The notes beneath the pieces were generated by a model. The model was not told the origin of the DNA, did not search any database, and worked only from the letters and a program-made list of their open reading frames with translations. Of a DNA stretch of 22,428 bases, positions 14,540 through 22,395 are shown one piece after another (positions within the stretch are counted from its first letter, which is position 1; every line of letters begins with the position of its first letter). Made by a program: the position numbers and the translations under genes. Origin of the DNA: ZCTH02-B3 sp036563895. GTDB taxonomy: Bacteria > Bacillota > Bacilli > Paenibacillales > Paenibacillaceae. The stretch lies in assembly GCA_036563895.1 (NCBI GenBank), contig DATCLN010000006.1, positions 1 to 22,428 on the forward strand, given 5' to 3'.

Positions 14540-16015
14540 ATGGAAACCCTGGAGTTCCTGGAAGTGAAAAACGGCAAAATCGTCGGGTCGCGCACCGGCA
14601 GGGAGATTCGTCTCAGGGGCACCAACATCGGCGGCTGGATGAACATGGAGAACTTCATCAACGGCTACGCGGGCACGGACCAGACCGTCCGCCACGCGAT
14701 GAAGGAAGCGCTGGGGGAAGCGAAGGCGCACTTCTTCTTCGAGCGGATGCTGGATTATTTCTTCTCCGAGGACGATGTGCGCTTCCTGAAGGAAACCGGC
14801 CTGAACTGCGTGCGCCTGCCGGTCAACTACCGCCGGTTCGAGGACGACGAAAGGCCGTACGTTTACAAGGAAGAGGGGTTCCGCCGCCTGGACGAGGCGC
14901 TGCGGCTGTGCGAAAAATACGGCATTTACGCCATCATCGACATGCACGCGGTGCAGGGATACCAGAACACCCACTGGCATTCGGACAACGCCTCGCGCCA
15001 CAGCTTCTTCTGGCATGACGCCACTTGCCAGCAGCGGTTTTTCGCTCTGTGGCGGGCGATCGCGGAGCGTTACCGGGACCGGGCCGTGGTCGCCGGCTAC
15101 GACCTCATGAACGAGCCGTGCACGAACACCCCGTACGGCGACTATCCGCACACCTTCTACGCCAACTACAAGCCGGACTGGGAGCGGATGAACCGCATCT
15201 ATCGCAAGGCGGTCGAGGAAATCCGTTCCGTCGACCCCAGACACATCATCTTCCTGGAAGGCGACCGGTACTCCTACCGGTTCGACGGGCTGGAAGCGCC
15301 CTTTGCCGAAAACCTTGCCTATCAGAGCCACAACTACCACGCCGCGGGCTTCGGCCCCGGCCCGTATCCGGGGGTGGTCCGTCCGAACAATCCCGAGGCG
15401 CCGCAAGGGATTTACTGGGATCTGGAACAACAGCGGAAGGTGTTTCTGGAACACGAAGGCACGATCTTCGCCAGAAAGCACAACGTGCCGCTGCTCGTGG
15501 GGGAGTTCGGGTCGGTATATAACGGCCCGGCGGAGGAAGTGCCCGACCGGCTCCGTTCCATGGACGACCAGATCCGCGTCTTCGAGGAAAACGGCGTCCA
15601 CTGGATGACGTGGACCTACAAGGACGTGGGCGTCATGGGGCTGGTGACCCTGCATCCGGAATCGGAATATATGCAGCGGATCGCATCGTTCCTTAAGAAA
15701 AAGTACCGCCTGGGGACGGACGACTGGATGAAGTGGCTGCCCGCAGCCGCGGCCAGGCAGCTGGTATCGGGGCTGGCGGAGTATCTCCGGGAAGCGATCG
15801 ATGAGTCGATCCACCCCGGGTTCAACCGGCAGGCGCTCATGCAGCACGTGCTCTGCGTTTACGCCGCGGCGCTACTCGAGCCGGAGTACGCCAAACTGTT
15901 CAAGGGATTGTCGGAGGAAAAACTGGATGAAATTCTGCAGTCGTTTTCCTTCAAACAATGCGTTGTGAACCGCGATTTGGCGGGGATTTTGCGCAAGTAC
16001 GCGGGCGCGGCTTGA
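14540..16015 (+). CDS. Cytoplasmic glycoside hydrolase, GH5-like (BglC/exo-glucanase type), 491 aa
   Basis: Retaining beta-glycosidase fold of clan A, resembling the GH5 and BglC (COG2730) group. The acid/base is E192 in DLMNEP and the nucleophile is E322 in LLVGEFG. The N-terminal RGTNIGGWMNMENFI resembles exo-beta-1,3-glucanase proteins. Other expected sites are R92 (VRLPVNYRRF), H136 (IIDMHAVQG), H264 (SHNYH) and W358 (MTWTYKD). There is no signal peptide, so it should act inside the cell on the sugar imported by the upstream transporter. The barrel ends near residue 390, and about 100 further helical residues form a C-terminal extension I cannot name. ATG 14540 follows GGAGGGAGAGGAAG. The true substrate (beta-1,3, beta-1,4 or other) is undetermined. 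Confidence 0.85.
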   Translation: METLEFLEVKNGKIVGSRTGREIRLRGTNIGGWMNMENFINGYAGTDQTVRHAMKEALGEAKAHFFFERMLDYFFSEDDVRFLKETGLNCVRLPVNYRRFEDDERPYVYKEEGFRRLDEALRLCEKYGIYAIIDMHAVQGYQNTHWHSDNASRHSFFWHDATCQQRFFALWRAIAERYRDRAVVAGYDLMNEPCTNTPYGDYPHTFYANYKPDWERMNRIYRKAVEEIRSVDPRHIIFLEGDRYSYRFDGLEAPFAENLAYQSHNYHAAGFGPGPYPGVVRPNNPEAPQGIYWDLEQQRKVFLEHEGTIFARKHNVPLLVGEFGSVYNGPAEEVPDRLRSMDDQIRVFEENGVHWMTWTYKDVGVMGLVTLHPESEYMQRIASFLKKKYRLGTDDWMKWLPAAAARQLVSGLAEYLREAIDESIHPGFNRQALMQHVLCVYAAALLEPEYAKLFKGLSEEKLDEILQSFSFKQCVVNRDLAGILRKYAGAA

Positions 16016-16032
16016 TCCGCGCTTCTTTTTTT
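16005..16032 (+). terminator. Intrinsic terminator of the uptake/GH5 operon
   Basis: GCGCGG (16005-16010) and CCGCGC (16017-16022) form a 6-bp GC-only stem with a 6-nt loop that includes the GH5 stop codon. The run TTCTTTTTTT (16023-16032) follows. Confidence 0.62.
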
Positions 16033-16067
16033 CGCCTTCACGGCGTCCCTGATCCCGATTTTCTATG

Positions 16068-16073
16068 TATAAT
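16068..16073 (+). promoter_or_regulatory. Candidate -10 box before the DinB-like gene
   Basis: A perfect TATAAT lies just after the GH5 terminator and 52 nt before the likely TTG start. No good -35 is visible at 16-18 bp. A strong AAGGGAGGT sequence at 16087-16095 has no start codon at a suitable distance. Confidence 0.38.
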
Positions 16074-16125
16074 GGGCATAACAGTCAAGGGAGGTAAAAA
16101 ACGAAAGGCGAAAGGGGGCGTTCCG

Positions 16126-16647
16126 TTGCACGACCTGGCGAAACTGACCGTCACCATCGTCAAGCTGCGCATGACCGGACACTATTTGCCCAAACTGCTG
16201 GCCTGTCTGGAAGCGGCGGACGACCGCGTGCTTTGGGAACCGCACGGGCATCCCAACACGATCGGCGGAATCGTTTTTCACATTCTGGAGCATGTGAGGC
16301 GATTTACGGAGCGGCTTGTCCATCCCGGCGCCGCTTTCGGCAGCGGCATCGAAGAGTTCTTCCCGAACCGCCGCATCCCGGCGGACGAGCTGATCGCGGA
16401 AATCGGGAAGACGTTTCGCGATTTTCAGGAAGCCATTTCCCGAACGCCCCTGGAGAAAACGGATTGGCATTCGCTGTTGCATCTCATGGAGCACACCGGC
16501 TATCACCTGGGGCAGATCGTCGACCGCACGCGGCGGCTGACCGGCCGGGAGTTTCGGTTCTGCCAGCGGGGGATTGACGAAAAAGCCTTGCGCAGGCTGG
16601 TGGAGGAAGAACTGGCGGACGAGGACCGATCCGGCTTCGAGCCTTAA
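16126..16647 (+). CDS. DinB-like four-helix protein (173 aa)
   Basis: DinB/YfiT-type metal-binding four-helix bundle, often a putative thiol-dependent or metal-dependent enzyme. The signs are the conserved histidine after the first long loop (NTIGGIVFHILEHVRRF) and the later HLMEHTGYHLGQIVD pattern. The open frame extends back over the GH5 stop region, so a downstream start is needed. TTG 16126 has AAAGGGGG 8 nt before it and gives the usual family N-terminus. ATG 16072 would overlap the promoter-like TATAAT. The stop overlaps the convergent GntR stop through TTAA at 16644-16647. No reaction can be assigned. Confidence 0.75.
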   Translation: MHDLAKLTVTIVKLRMTGHYLPKLLACLEAADDRVLWEPHGHPNTIGGIVFHILEHVRRFTERLVHPGAAFGSGIEEFFPNRRIPADELIAEIGKTFRDFQEAISRTPLEKTDWHSLLHLMEHTGYHLGQIVDRTRRLTGREFRFCQRGIDEKALRRLVEEELADEDRSGFEP

Positions 16648-17321
16648 AACAACTGCCGCAACGCCCGGGCCACCTTCACCAGGTGGCCCTCCATCGTTTT
16701 GGCGGCGCCGTCCCCGTCCCCCGCCTCGATCCGCTCCAGGATCGACCGATGCTCATCGAGCAGCCGGGCTGCCTCGGCCTGTTCCCCGAACAGCCACAGC
16801 CGCCGGCTTTCCCGCATGGCGCTTCCCATGGAAGCGAACACGTTCTCCAGGGCGTGGCGAATCCACGAATTGCCCGATGCCTGGGCGATGAGCAGGTGGA
16901 ACCGCCGGTCGGCCAGCTCCAGGGCCGCTTCGTCCTGCTCGCGTTCCATCTCGTCCAGCACGGCGCGCAGCTGACCGATGTGCGCCGCTGTCCGCCTTTG
17001 CGCCGCCAGACGGGCGCTTTCCGTTTCGAGAATGAGGCGGAACTCCAGCCACTGCGCAAGCCGCCCGGCGTCGGTGACCAGAGGCGGCTGGCGGGATGTT
17101 TCTTCGGGCTCGCGCACGAACGTGCCGCCCCCGTGGCGCACCTGCACCAGGCCGGCGGCCTGCAGCGCCATCAGCGCTTCGCGGATGGAGGACCGTCCCA
17201 CCTGGAACTGCTTGGCGAGCTTCTCCACGGACGGCAGTTTCGTTCCCGGCGGCCAGGTTCCCTTTTCGATGTTTTCCCGGATCGAATCGGCCACCAATTC
17301 GTAGGTTTTGCGGACGTTCAT
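16644..17321 (-). CDS. GntR-family transcriptional regulator, FadR/LldR subgroup (225 aa)
   Basis: The N-terminal winged helix-turn-helix is at about residues 1-72 (SVEKLAKQFQVGRSSIREALMALQAAGLVQVRHGGGTFV). The C-terminal all-helical FCD ligand domain is at about 90-215. FCD metal-ligand positions are visible as D138/H142 (ADRRFH), H191 and H213. FCD repressors next to hydroxyacid oxidases usually respond to lactate, glycolate or related acids. It is divergent from glcD-glcF with a palindrome between them, so it probably represses those genes and itself until its acid ligand binds. The start ATG is supported by CGGAGGAATA on the minus strand. It converges on the DinB-like gene. Confidence 0.92.
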   Translation of the reverse strand: MNVRKTYELVADSIRENIEKGTWPPGTKLPSVEKLAKQFQVGRSSIREALMALQAAGLVQVRHGGGTFVREPEETSRQPPLVTDAGRLAQWLEFRLILETESARLAAQRRTAAHIGQLRAVLDEMEREQDEAALELADRRFHLLIAQASGNSWIRHALENVFASMGSAMRESRRLWLFGEQAEAARLLDEHRSILERIEAGDGDGAAKTMEGHLVKVARALRQLF

Positions 17322-17393
17322 CCCGGATATTCCTCCGATTTGGCGAATTTGAGCCGCAAGGACGATTTACAGCGGATGGGTCGGTATGTTTTA

Positions 17394-17402
17394 ATTATAA
17401 CA
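17394..17402 (-). promoter_or_regulatory. Extended -10 promoter of the GntR-type regulator
   Basis: The minus strand reads TGTTATAAT, an exact extended -10 (TGn-TATAAT), about 70 nt before the regulator's ATG. The palindrome at 17410-17422 lies just upstream, over the -35 region, which fits autorepression. Confidence 0.5.
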
Positions 17403-17409
17403 TGAAAAA

Positions 17410-17422
17410 GTCATCAGATGAC
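17410..17422. promoter_or_regulatory. Palindromic operator GTCATC-A-GATGAC
   Basis: A perfect inverted repeat of 6-bp arms with a 1-bp centre lies between the divergent regulator and glcD. Its size and symmetry suit a FadR-subgroup GntR dimer. It covers the -35 region of the regulator's promoter and lies upstream of a TATGAT (17431-17436) that may serve glcD. Confidence 0.6.
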
Positions 17423-17481
17423 GTGATGAGTATGATACGGGAAACGTAAAAATGAAATTTCGGGCGGGGAGGATGGACAAC

Positions 17482-18891
17482 GTGCTGGAGGAACCGGTGC
17501 GCAGGCGTTTCATCGACATACTGGGGCCGCAGGGATTCAGGGACGACGAACAGACGAGGGTGTCCTACAGTTACGACGCGACGCCCGCATACAGGTCCAA
17601 GCCGGCCGGGGTCGTGTTTCCGGAAGCGACTTGGCAGGTGTCGGAGATTCTGAAGGTGTGCTCCGAATATCGGATTCCCGTGGTCACCCGCGGTGCGGGC
17701 AGCAATCTGTGCGCGGGAACGGTGCCGGGAGAAGGGGAGCTGGTCATGGCCATGACGCGGATGAACCGGCTCCTCGAGATTGACCGTGAGAACCTTACGG
17801 CCACGGTGCAGCCCGGGCTGAACACGAAGACGTTCCACGAAGAGGTGGAAAAGCACGGGCTTTTCTATCCGCCGGACCCAAGCAGCATGGTGATTTGCAC
17901 CCTCGGGGGCAATATCGCCCTCGGCTCGGGAGGCCTGCGGGGGCTGAAATACGGCACGACGAAGGACTACGTGCTGGGACTGGAGGCCGTACTGCCGAAC
18001 GGAGACGTGATCCGCACCGGCGGCAAGCTGGTGAAGGACGTGGCGGGGTATGACCTGACGCGGCTCCTTGTCGGTTCCGGCGGGACCCTGGCGATCATCA
18101 CGGAAGCGACCCTCAAGCTGGTGCCCAAGCCTCCGTTCCGGCTCGCCATGATCGCGGTTTACGGGGACTTGTACGGGGCGGCCCGTTCGGTGTCCAGCAT
18201 CATCGCCGCCCGGATCATCCCCTGCACGCTGGAGTTCATGGACCAGGCGACGATCCGCGTGGTGGAGGACTTTGCCAGGATCGGGCTGCCCGCCGACGCC
18301 GAGGCGATCCTGGCCATCGAGCAGGACGGCGAGGAAGAGCAGGTTCGCCGGGATCTGAATCTTATCTCCTACATTTGCCGCAACGAAGGCGCATTGGAGG
18401 TTCGTGTCGCCGAAAGGCCGGAGGAAGGGGAGAAAATCATGGCGGCGCGGCGCAGCGCGTTGGCCGCCCTTTCCCGCCTGCGGCCGACGACCATCCTTGA
18501 GGACGCCACCGTGCCCCGGTCCAAAATCGCCGACATGGTCCTGGCCATCCAGCGCATCGCCCGGAAGCACGGCGTGCAGATCTGCACCTTCGGCCATGCG
18601 GGGGACGGCAACCTGCACCCCACCGCGCTCACGGATGCGCGCGACGCCGAGGAGATGGCGCGGGTGGAACGCGCCTTCGAGGAAATTTTCGAGGAAGCGA
18701 TCCGGCTCGGCGGGACCATCACGGGCGAACACGGCGTGGGCGTGGTGAAGGCGCCGTATCTGGAATGGAAGGCGGGGGCGGCCGGGGTGGAACTGATGAA
18801 GCGGATCAAGCAGGCCTTTGATCCCCACAACCTCCTCAATCCCGGCAAAATGTTCGCGGAAACGAGAAAAAGGGTGGTGGTCCAGCGGTGA
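17482..18891 (+). CDS. glcD: Glycolate/2-hydroxyacid oxidase FAD subunit (GlcD family, 469 aa)
   Basis: Flavoprotein that oxidises glycolate or a related 2-hydroxyacid together with the iron-sulfur subunit encoded next. The FAD_binding_4 domain includes PVVTRGAGSNLCAGTVP and the glycine-rich IALGSGGLRGLKYGTTKDYVLG. The C-terminal FAD-oxidase domain carries FGHAGDGNLHP, GEHGVGVVKAPYL and FDPHNLLNPGKMF. The frame opens at ATG 17452, but GTG 17482 is preferred: GGGGAGG lies 9 nt before it, and MLEEPVRRRFIDILG followed by YSYDATP matches the normal N-terminus. ATG 17473 sits too close to the ribosome binding site. The stop overlaps the glcF GTG by 4 nt. Glycolate is the likeliest substrate but lactate-type acids are possible. 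Regulation is presumably by the divergent GntR protein. Confidence 0.92.
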   Translation: MLEEPVRRRFIDILGPQGFRDDEQTRVSYSYDATPAYRSKPAGVVFPEATWQVSEILKVCSEYRIPVVTRGAGSNLCAGTVPGEGELVMAMTRMNRLLEIDRENLTATVQPGLNTKTFHEEVEKHGLFYPPDPSSMVICTLGGNIALGSGGLRGLKYGTTKDYVLGLEAVLPNGDVIRTGGKLVKDVAGYDLTRLLVGSGGTLAIITEATLKLVPKPPFRLAMIAVYGDLYGAARSVSSIIAARIIPCTLEFMDQATIRVVEDFARIGLPADAEAILAIEQDGEEEQVRRDLNLISYICRNEGALEVRVAERPEEGEKIMAARRSALAALSRLRPTTILEDATVPRSKIADMVLAIQRIARKHGVQICTFGHAGDGNLHPTALTDARDAEEMARVERAFEEIFEEAIRLGGTITGEHGVGVVKAPYLEWKAGAAGVELMKRIKQAFDPHNLLNPGKMFAETRKRVVVQR

Positions 18892-20297
18892 ACGCGGCCA
18901 ACGTGAACGCGCGTGCCATAGAGGAAGACGGAGTGCCAAGGGCCGCGCCCGCCGGCCGGCTGGAACGGGCCCTTCGGCTCGCCCTGGACGAGGATGCGCT
19001 GGAGCGCTGCATGCGCTGCGGGTTTTGCCAGAGCGCGTGCCCCACGTTCCGCGTCACCGGTCTGGAAGCCGCGTCCCCGCGCGGCCGAATCGCCCTGATG
19101 AAGGCGGCGTACGACGGCTTCATGCCCGCCGATTCCGCCTTCGTCGGCCAGATGGAGCTGTGCCTGGGCTGCCGCGCCTGCGAGCCGGCCTGCCCGGCGG
19201 GCGTGCCGTATGGCCGCCTGATCGAGCAGGCGAGGGAAGCCATCGCCGAAGGGCGGAAACAGCCGCTGCGGGCGCGCCTCATGGGCAAGGTCCTGATGGA
19301 AGGGGTCATCGCCCGCCACTGCGTGCTGCTCGGGCTCGGCAGGGCCTTGCGTTTGTATCAGCGCAGCGGGCTGCGGGCCGCCGCGCGCAGGCTCGGGTTC
19401 CTTCGCATGCTGCCCCCGCATGTGCGGGAAATGGAGGCGAGCCTGCCCGAGGCCTCGGGCACGGGCGTGATCCGGGAATGGCTCCGCCGCGGCTTGCCCG
19501 CGAGGTGGGAGACGGACGCGCAGGGCCGCCGCCTGCTCGTCGTTCCGGCGGAAGGAGAGCGAGTGGCCCGGGTCGGCATGTTCCGGGGCTGCGTCATGGA
19601 TGTGCTGTTTTTGTCCACCAATGTCAACACCATCCGTCTGCTGCGGGCGGCGGGGTTTGAAGTGGTCATTCCGGAGGGGCAGAAGTGCTGCGGAGCGCTG
19701 CACGCCCATGCCGGCCGGACCGCGTTCGCGCGCGGGCTGGCCGCGGACAACGCCGCCGTGTTCCGCGCCGCCGGCGTGGATTGGGTCGTCTCCAACGCGG
19801 GAGGCTGCGGCGCATATTTAAAGGAATACGATCACGCCCTGCACGGGACGCCTTCGGCCGACGACGGCGCCTGGCTCGCTTCCCGCGCGAAGGACGTGAG
19901 CGAGCTCCTGGCGGAACCGGGCCGGCCGCTCCGACTGGCGGACGGCGTCCCGCTGGTCGCGACCTACCAGGATTCGTGCCACCTGCGCAACGTCATGCGG
20001 GTGCAGCGGCAGCCGCGGGAACTGCTGAAAAGCATCCCGGGGCTCACCCTGCGCGAAATGCGGGAAGCCGACCTGTGCTGCGGTTCCGCCGGCATTTACA
20101 ACGTCCTGCAGCCGGAAATGTCCACGGCGCTTTTGGACCGCAAAATGGCGCATGTCAAGGAGACGGGAGCGGACATCGTCGTTACCGCCAATCCGGGGTG
20201 CCTGCTGCAGATGCGGTGGGGCATCCGCCGCGCCGGCTTGGAAGCCCGCGTGAAGGCCGTCCATCTGGTCGACCTGCTCGCCGAACGCCTGGAATGA
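18888..20297 (+). CDS. glcF: Glycolate oxidase iron-sulfur subunit (GlcF family, 469 aa)
   Basis: Electron-transfer partner of GlcD. Two 4Fe-4S ferredoxin motifs lie near the N-terminus: C41, C44, C47, C51 (CMRCGFCQSACP) and C92, C95, C98, C102 (CLGCRACEPACP). Two cysteine-rich CCG domains follow, with GQKCCGALHAHAGR in the first and ADLCCGSAGIYN plus a VVTANPGCLLQM segment in the second. The GTG start overlaps the glcD stop (GTGA, 18888-18891), so translation is probably coupled. Its first 25 residues are a variable leader. A third subunit (GlcE) is not seen downstream, and GlcD and GlcF alone are common in Firmicutes. Confidence 0.94.
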   Translation: MNAANVNARAIEEDGVPRAAPAGRLERALRLALDEDALERCMRCGFCQSACPTFRVTGLEAASPRGRIALMKAAYDGFMPADSAFVGQMELCLGCRACEPACPAGVPYGRLIEQAREAIAEGRKQPLRARLMGKVLMEGVIARHCVLLGLGRALRLYQRSGLRAAARRLGFLRMLPPHVREMEASLPEASGTGVIREWLRRGLPARWETDAQGRRLLVVPAEGERVARVGMFRGCVMDVLFLSTNVNTIRLLRAAGFEVVIPEGQKCCGALHAHAGRTAFARGLAADNAAVFRAAGVDWVVSNAGGCGAYLKEYDHALHGTPSADDGAWLASRAKDVSELLAEPGRPLRLADGVPLVATYQDSCHLRNVMRVQRQPRELLKSIPGLTLREMREADLCCGSAGIYNVLQPEMSTALLDRKMAHVKETGADIVVTANPGCLLQMRWGIRRAGLEARVKAVHLVDLLAERLE

Positions 20298-20432
20298 TGG
20301 GAAAAACATGAACTTTTTTTCGGGTTTCCGCGTCTAATGGGCAGAGTTCCGGTTTGCTAGGATCTGGCAGGAACCCGCCGCCTCTGGCCGAGACCCGCCC
20401 CCGGTGCCGGAAAACACGGGGATTCGGAGCGT

Positions 20433-21047
20433 GTGAAACGGATGAAAGCGTTGAAGCGGCCTCAGTCCAAAATTGGATGGATTGCGGTTCTGGCGATGCT
20501 CATCGCCGCGGCGGCGGGCGGCTGGTACAAGGCGGCCGGCCGGCAGGCGGAAACGGTCGCCATTGCCGATGTGGCGCTGGCTCCCCATGACACCGTGGAC
20601 GATCTCATGGCCGCCGCCGATCTGGTGGTCGCGGCGGTCCCCACCGGCTCCAAACGGAACGTGGTGAAGGGGAGATGGCGGGATCCCGACGGCTGGACGT
20701 TGACGGAAATCCGGGTGGAAAAAATCATCAAAGCCGATGCCGATCCCCCTTCCGGAATGGAAGCCGAGGAAGGCGGACGCATCTTTATGAGCGAGCCGTA
20801 CTTTGTCGCAACCAGGTGGTTCCCGCCGCGAAAGGTGAAAATCATTTACGAGGATTATACGGAATTGAAAAAAGGAATGCGGTACGTCCTGTTCCTGAAA
20901 TGGAGCCCGAGAAGCGCAACCTACGGCGTATATGCGCTCCATTACGGCAAGTACAACATCGACGGTCTCGACGCGGAGGAAAGCGGCCTGTCGTCGGAGA
21001 GGTTCCGGGAGCTGAAAAAGGAGATGCAGCAAACGTTCGCCTCCTGA
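20433..21047 (+). CDS. Exported or membrane-anchored protein of unknown function (204 aa)
   Basis: I do not recognise a named family. A basic N-terminus (KRMKALKRPQSK) and one hydrophobic helix at about residues 14-30 indicate export or anchoring. There is no lipobox. The soluble part contains AADLVVAAVPTGSKRNVV, LTEIRVEKIIKADA and KKGMRYVLFLKWS. This pattern (a propensity to cost-free beta-strands around a YVLFLK core) occurs in uncharacterised exported Bacillota proteins that I cannot link to a function. GTG 20433 is the longest start, and ATG 20442 is equally possible; GGAG at 20426-20429 serves either imperfectly. It stands alone between glcF and the 21187-21363 repeat array. Confidence 0.7.
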   Translation: MKRMKALKRPQSKIGWIAVLAMLIAAAAGGWYKAAGRQAETVAIADVALAPHDTVDDLMAAADLVVAAVPTGSKRNVVKGRWRDPDGWTLTEIRVEKIIKADADPPSGMEAEEGGRIFMSEPYFVATRWFPPRKVKIIYEDYTELKKGMRYVLFLKWSPRSATYGVYALHYGKYNIDGLDAEESGLSSERFRELKKEMQQTFAS

Positions 21048-21186
21048 CGGCCCGAGCGGCAGCATGCCTTGCCCGGAAGCTGCAAAGTTTTGTCCAAACG
21101 CCCAAACGCCGCAATGCCGTGTCCATACATCGAACGTCCTGTCCGAACGCTCCCGCTTCCGGTCCGTCGCCAATCCCCCGGAATCT

Positions 21187-21363
21187 TTTAGTCGATTTTT
21201 TGACTATATCGTAATCCCGAACCCCGCATTTCAGGATTTTCGTCACTTTTTCGACTCCATCGGCGCCCCGGCCTCGTCAGACCCCTCGATATAGTCGATT
21301 TTTTGACTATAACCTCTCAATTTGCCCTTTCTTCGAAACTTTATAGTCGATTATTTAACTATA
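21187..21363. repeat. Regular array of four 22-bp palindromes (TATAGTC-N8-GACTATA) at 51-52 bp pitch
   Basis: Copies start at 21187, 21238, 21290 and 21342 (spacings 51, 52, 52). The copy at 21290 has perfect 7-bp arms around GATTTTTT. The copy at 21187 differs at one outer base, the copy at 21342 has two changes, and the copy at 21238 is degenerate but keeps GTC, the T-run and GACT in register. The intervening 29-30 bp segments (21209-21237, 21260-21289, 21312-21341) are unrelated to each other and mostly GC-richer. No cas gene is in the window. The pitch equals that of the array at 6057-6245. I see no gene in 21048-21449. Confidence 0.82.
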
Positions 21364-21396
21364 ATTTTTCTGGCCGCATTCTCCCCGGTCTGAACG

Positions 21397-21410
21397 CCCT
21401 GATCAGGGCA
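21397..21410. repeat. Perfect 14-bp palindrome
   Basis: GCCCTGATCAGGGC is fully self-complementary and lies 40 bp beyond the decayed AraC gene. No T-run follows on either strand. It shares TGATCAGG with the inverted repeat at 11227-11248, possibly by chance. Confidence 0.35.
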
Positions 21411-21449
21411 GGAACCGGCATGGGCCAACCGCGGGTCAAGGATGCCTTT

Positions 21450-21817
21450 TCATGCCGGTCCGGGTTCCTCCGACGACTCCCTGACCTTTTTGTAATGCTG
21501 CATGGGCGGTAATCCGACCATCTTTTTGAACAGTTTGCTGAAATAATACGGATCGCTGATGCCGACCAGATACCCGATTTCCCCGATGCCCAGATGGGTG
21601 GCCTGGATGAGTTCTTTGGCCTTGTTGATCCGGACGCGGTTGCAAGCAGCGCGTTCACCTTGAGAAACGATCTGGACTTTCGGCCGTTCGATTGGTGCAG
21701 TTCGGCCATCGGGTATTCATGCGAAAGCTCGATGAACAGTTCCGCCAGCCTCAGGGCCGTCAGGTTGCCTTTGTGAAGCGGTGATCCGGTCAAACGAATG
21801 GAAAAAAAACGGGTCAC
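21450..21817 (-). pseudogene. Decayed AraC-family transcriptional regulator
   Basis: Two pieces of an AraC regulator are read in different frames of the minus strand. The upstream piece (from GTG 21817) contains SPLHKGNLTALRLAELFIEL and SHEYPMAELHQ, like the linker region of cupin-type AraC proteins. The downstream piece (21644-21450) reads CNRVRINKAKELIQATHLGI, then GEIGYLVGISDPYYF and SKLFKKMVGLPP, which is the second helix-turn-helix of the AraC domain; it ends at TGA 21450-21452. Between them the frame shifts, and most of the first helix-turn-helix (tens of residues) is missing. The N-terminal cupin is also absent. It is therefore almost certainly non-functional rather than a simple sequencing slip. 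Confidence 0.8.
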
Positions 21818-21996
21818 CGTGTCCTATTCGTAATCCGATCATCCGCCGGCACCCCTCTCATTTTTCCCCCGACAAAAACCGCATATTTGCTCCAAGGACA
21901 AGTCCCCTCTGTGCAAGCCGATGCCGTTTCGACGGAGCGTTCTCCGTCGGCGCATGCATTCGTGAGCCACGTCACATTTCCATCCGGAAGGTTTTG

Positions 21997-22395
21997 CTAT
22001 GATGGGGGCGTGGAATGACGGGCCCGGACGGCCAGCCAGCGCCGGAGCACCGCCGCGTGGTTGTGGACGGGATCCTTTGCGGCATAAAGCAGGGTGACGC
22101 GCCGCGAAGCCGCCATGGCCAGCAGCCTGTCGGCCAGGGCCTAGCGCGCGGGATCCTCCGCCAGCTCCCGTTCATAGGCCGCGGCGAATTCCGCGAAGCG
22201 TTCCGGGCGGTGGCCGAACCATACGCGCAGCTCGGGACTCGGGGCGATGTCCTTCATCCATTCGTCGATGGCCGCCTTTTCCCGGGAGAGCCCGCGCGGC
22301 CAGAGCCGGTCCACCAGCACGCGGACGCCGTCTTCCGGCGCGGGCGGGTCGTATACGCGTTTGACGGAAACGGGAAGGTTGTCCGCATCGGACAC
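21997..22395 (-). pseudogene. DUF488 (YeaO-like) gene interrupted by an in-frame TAG
   Basis: From GTG 22395 the minus strand encodes a DUF488 protein, with VKRVYDPP, GVRVLVDRLWPRG, IDEWMKDIAPS and VWFGHRPERF. The frame meets TAG at 22143-22141, after 84 codons. It then continues in the same frame with LADRLLAMAASRRVTLLYAAKD and HNHAAVLRRWL, the normal C-terminal part of the family, to TAG at 21997-21999. The total of about 132 codons is the usual size. A single C-to-T change from CAG would explain the stop. The options are a recent pseudogene, an assembly or sequencing error, or rarely readthrough. GGAAGGG precedes the start. Confidence 0.78.

Noticed and set aside
20298..20345. Terminator after glcF based on the T-run at about 20314-20320
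   Set aside because: No stable GC-rich stem precedes the T-run.
21818..21996. Possible gene or cupin remnant between the AraC and DUF488 pseudogenes
   Set aside because: No frame shows recognisable cupin sequence, and stops occur in each frame read.
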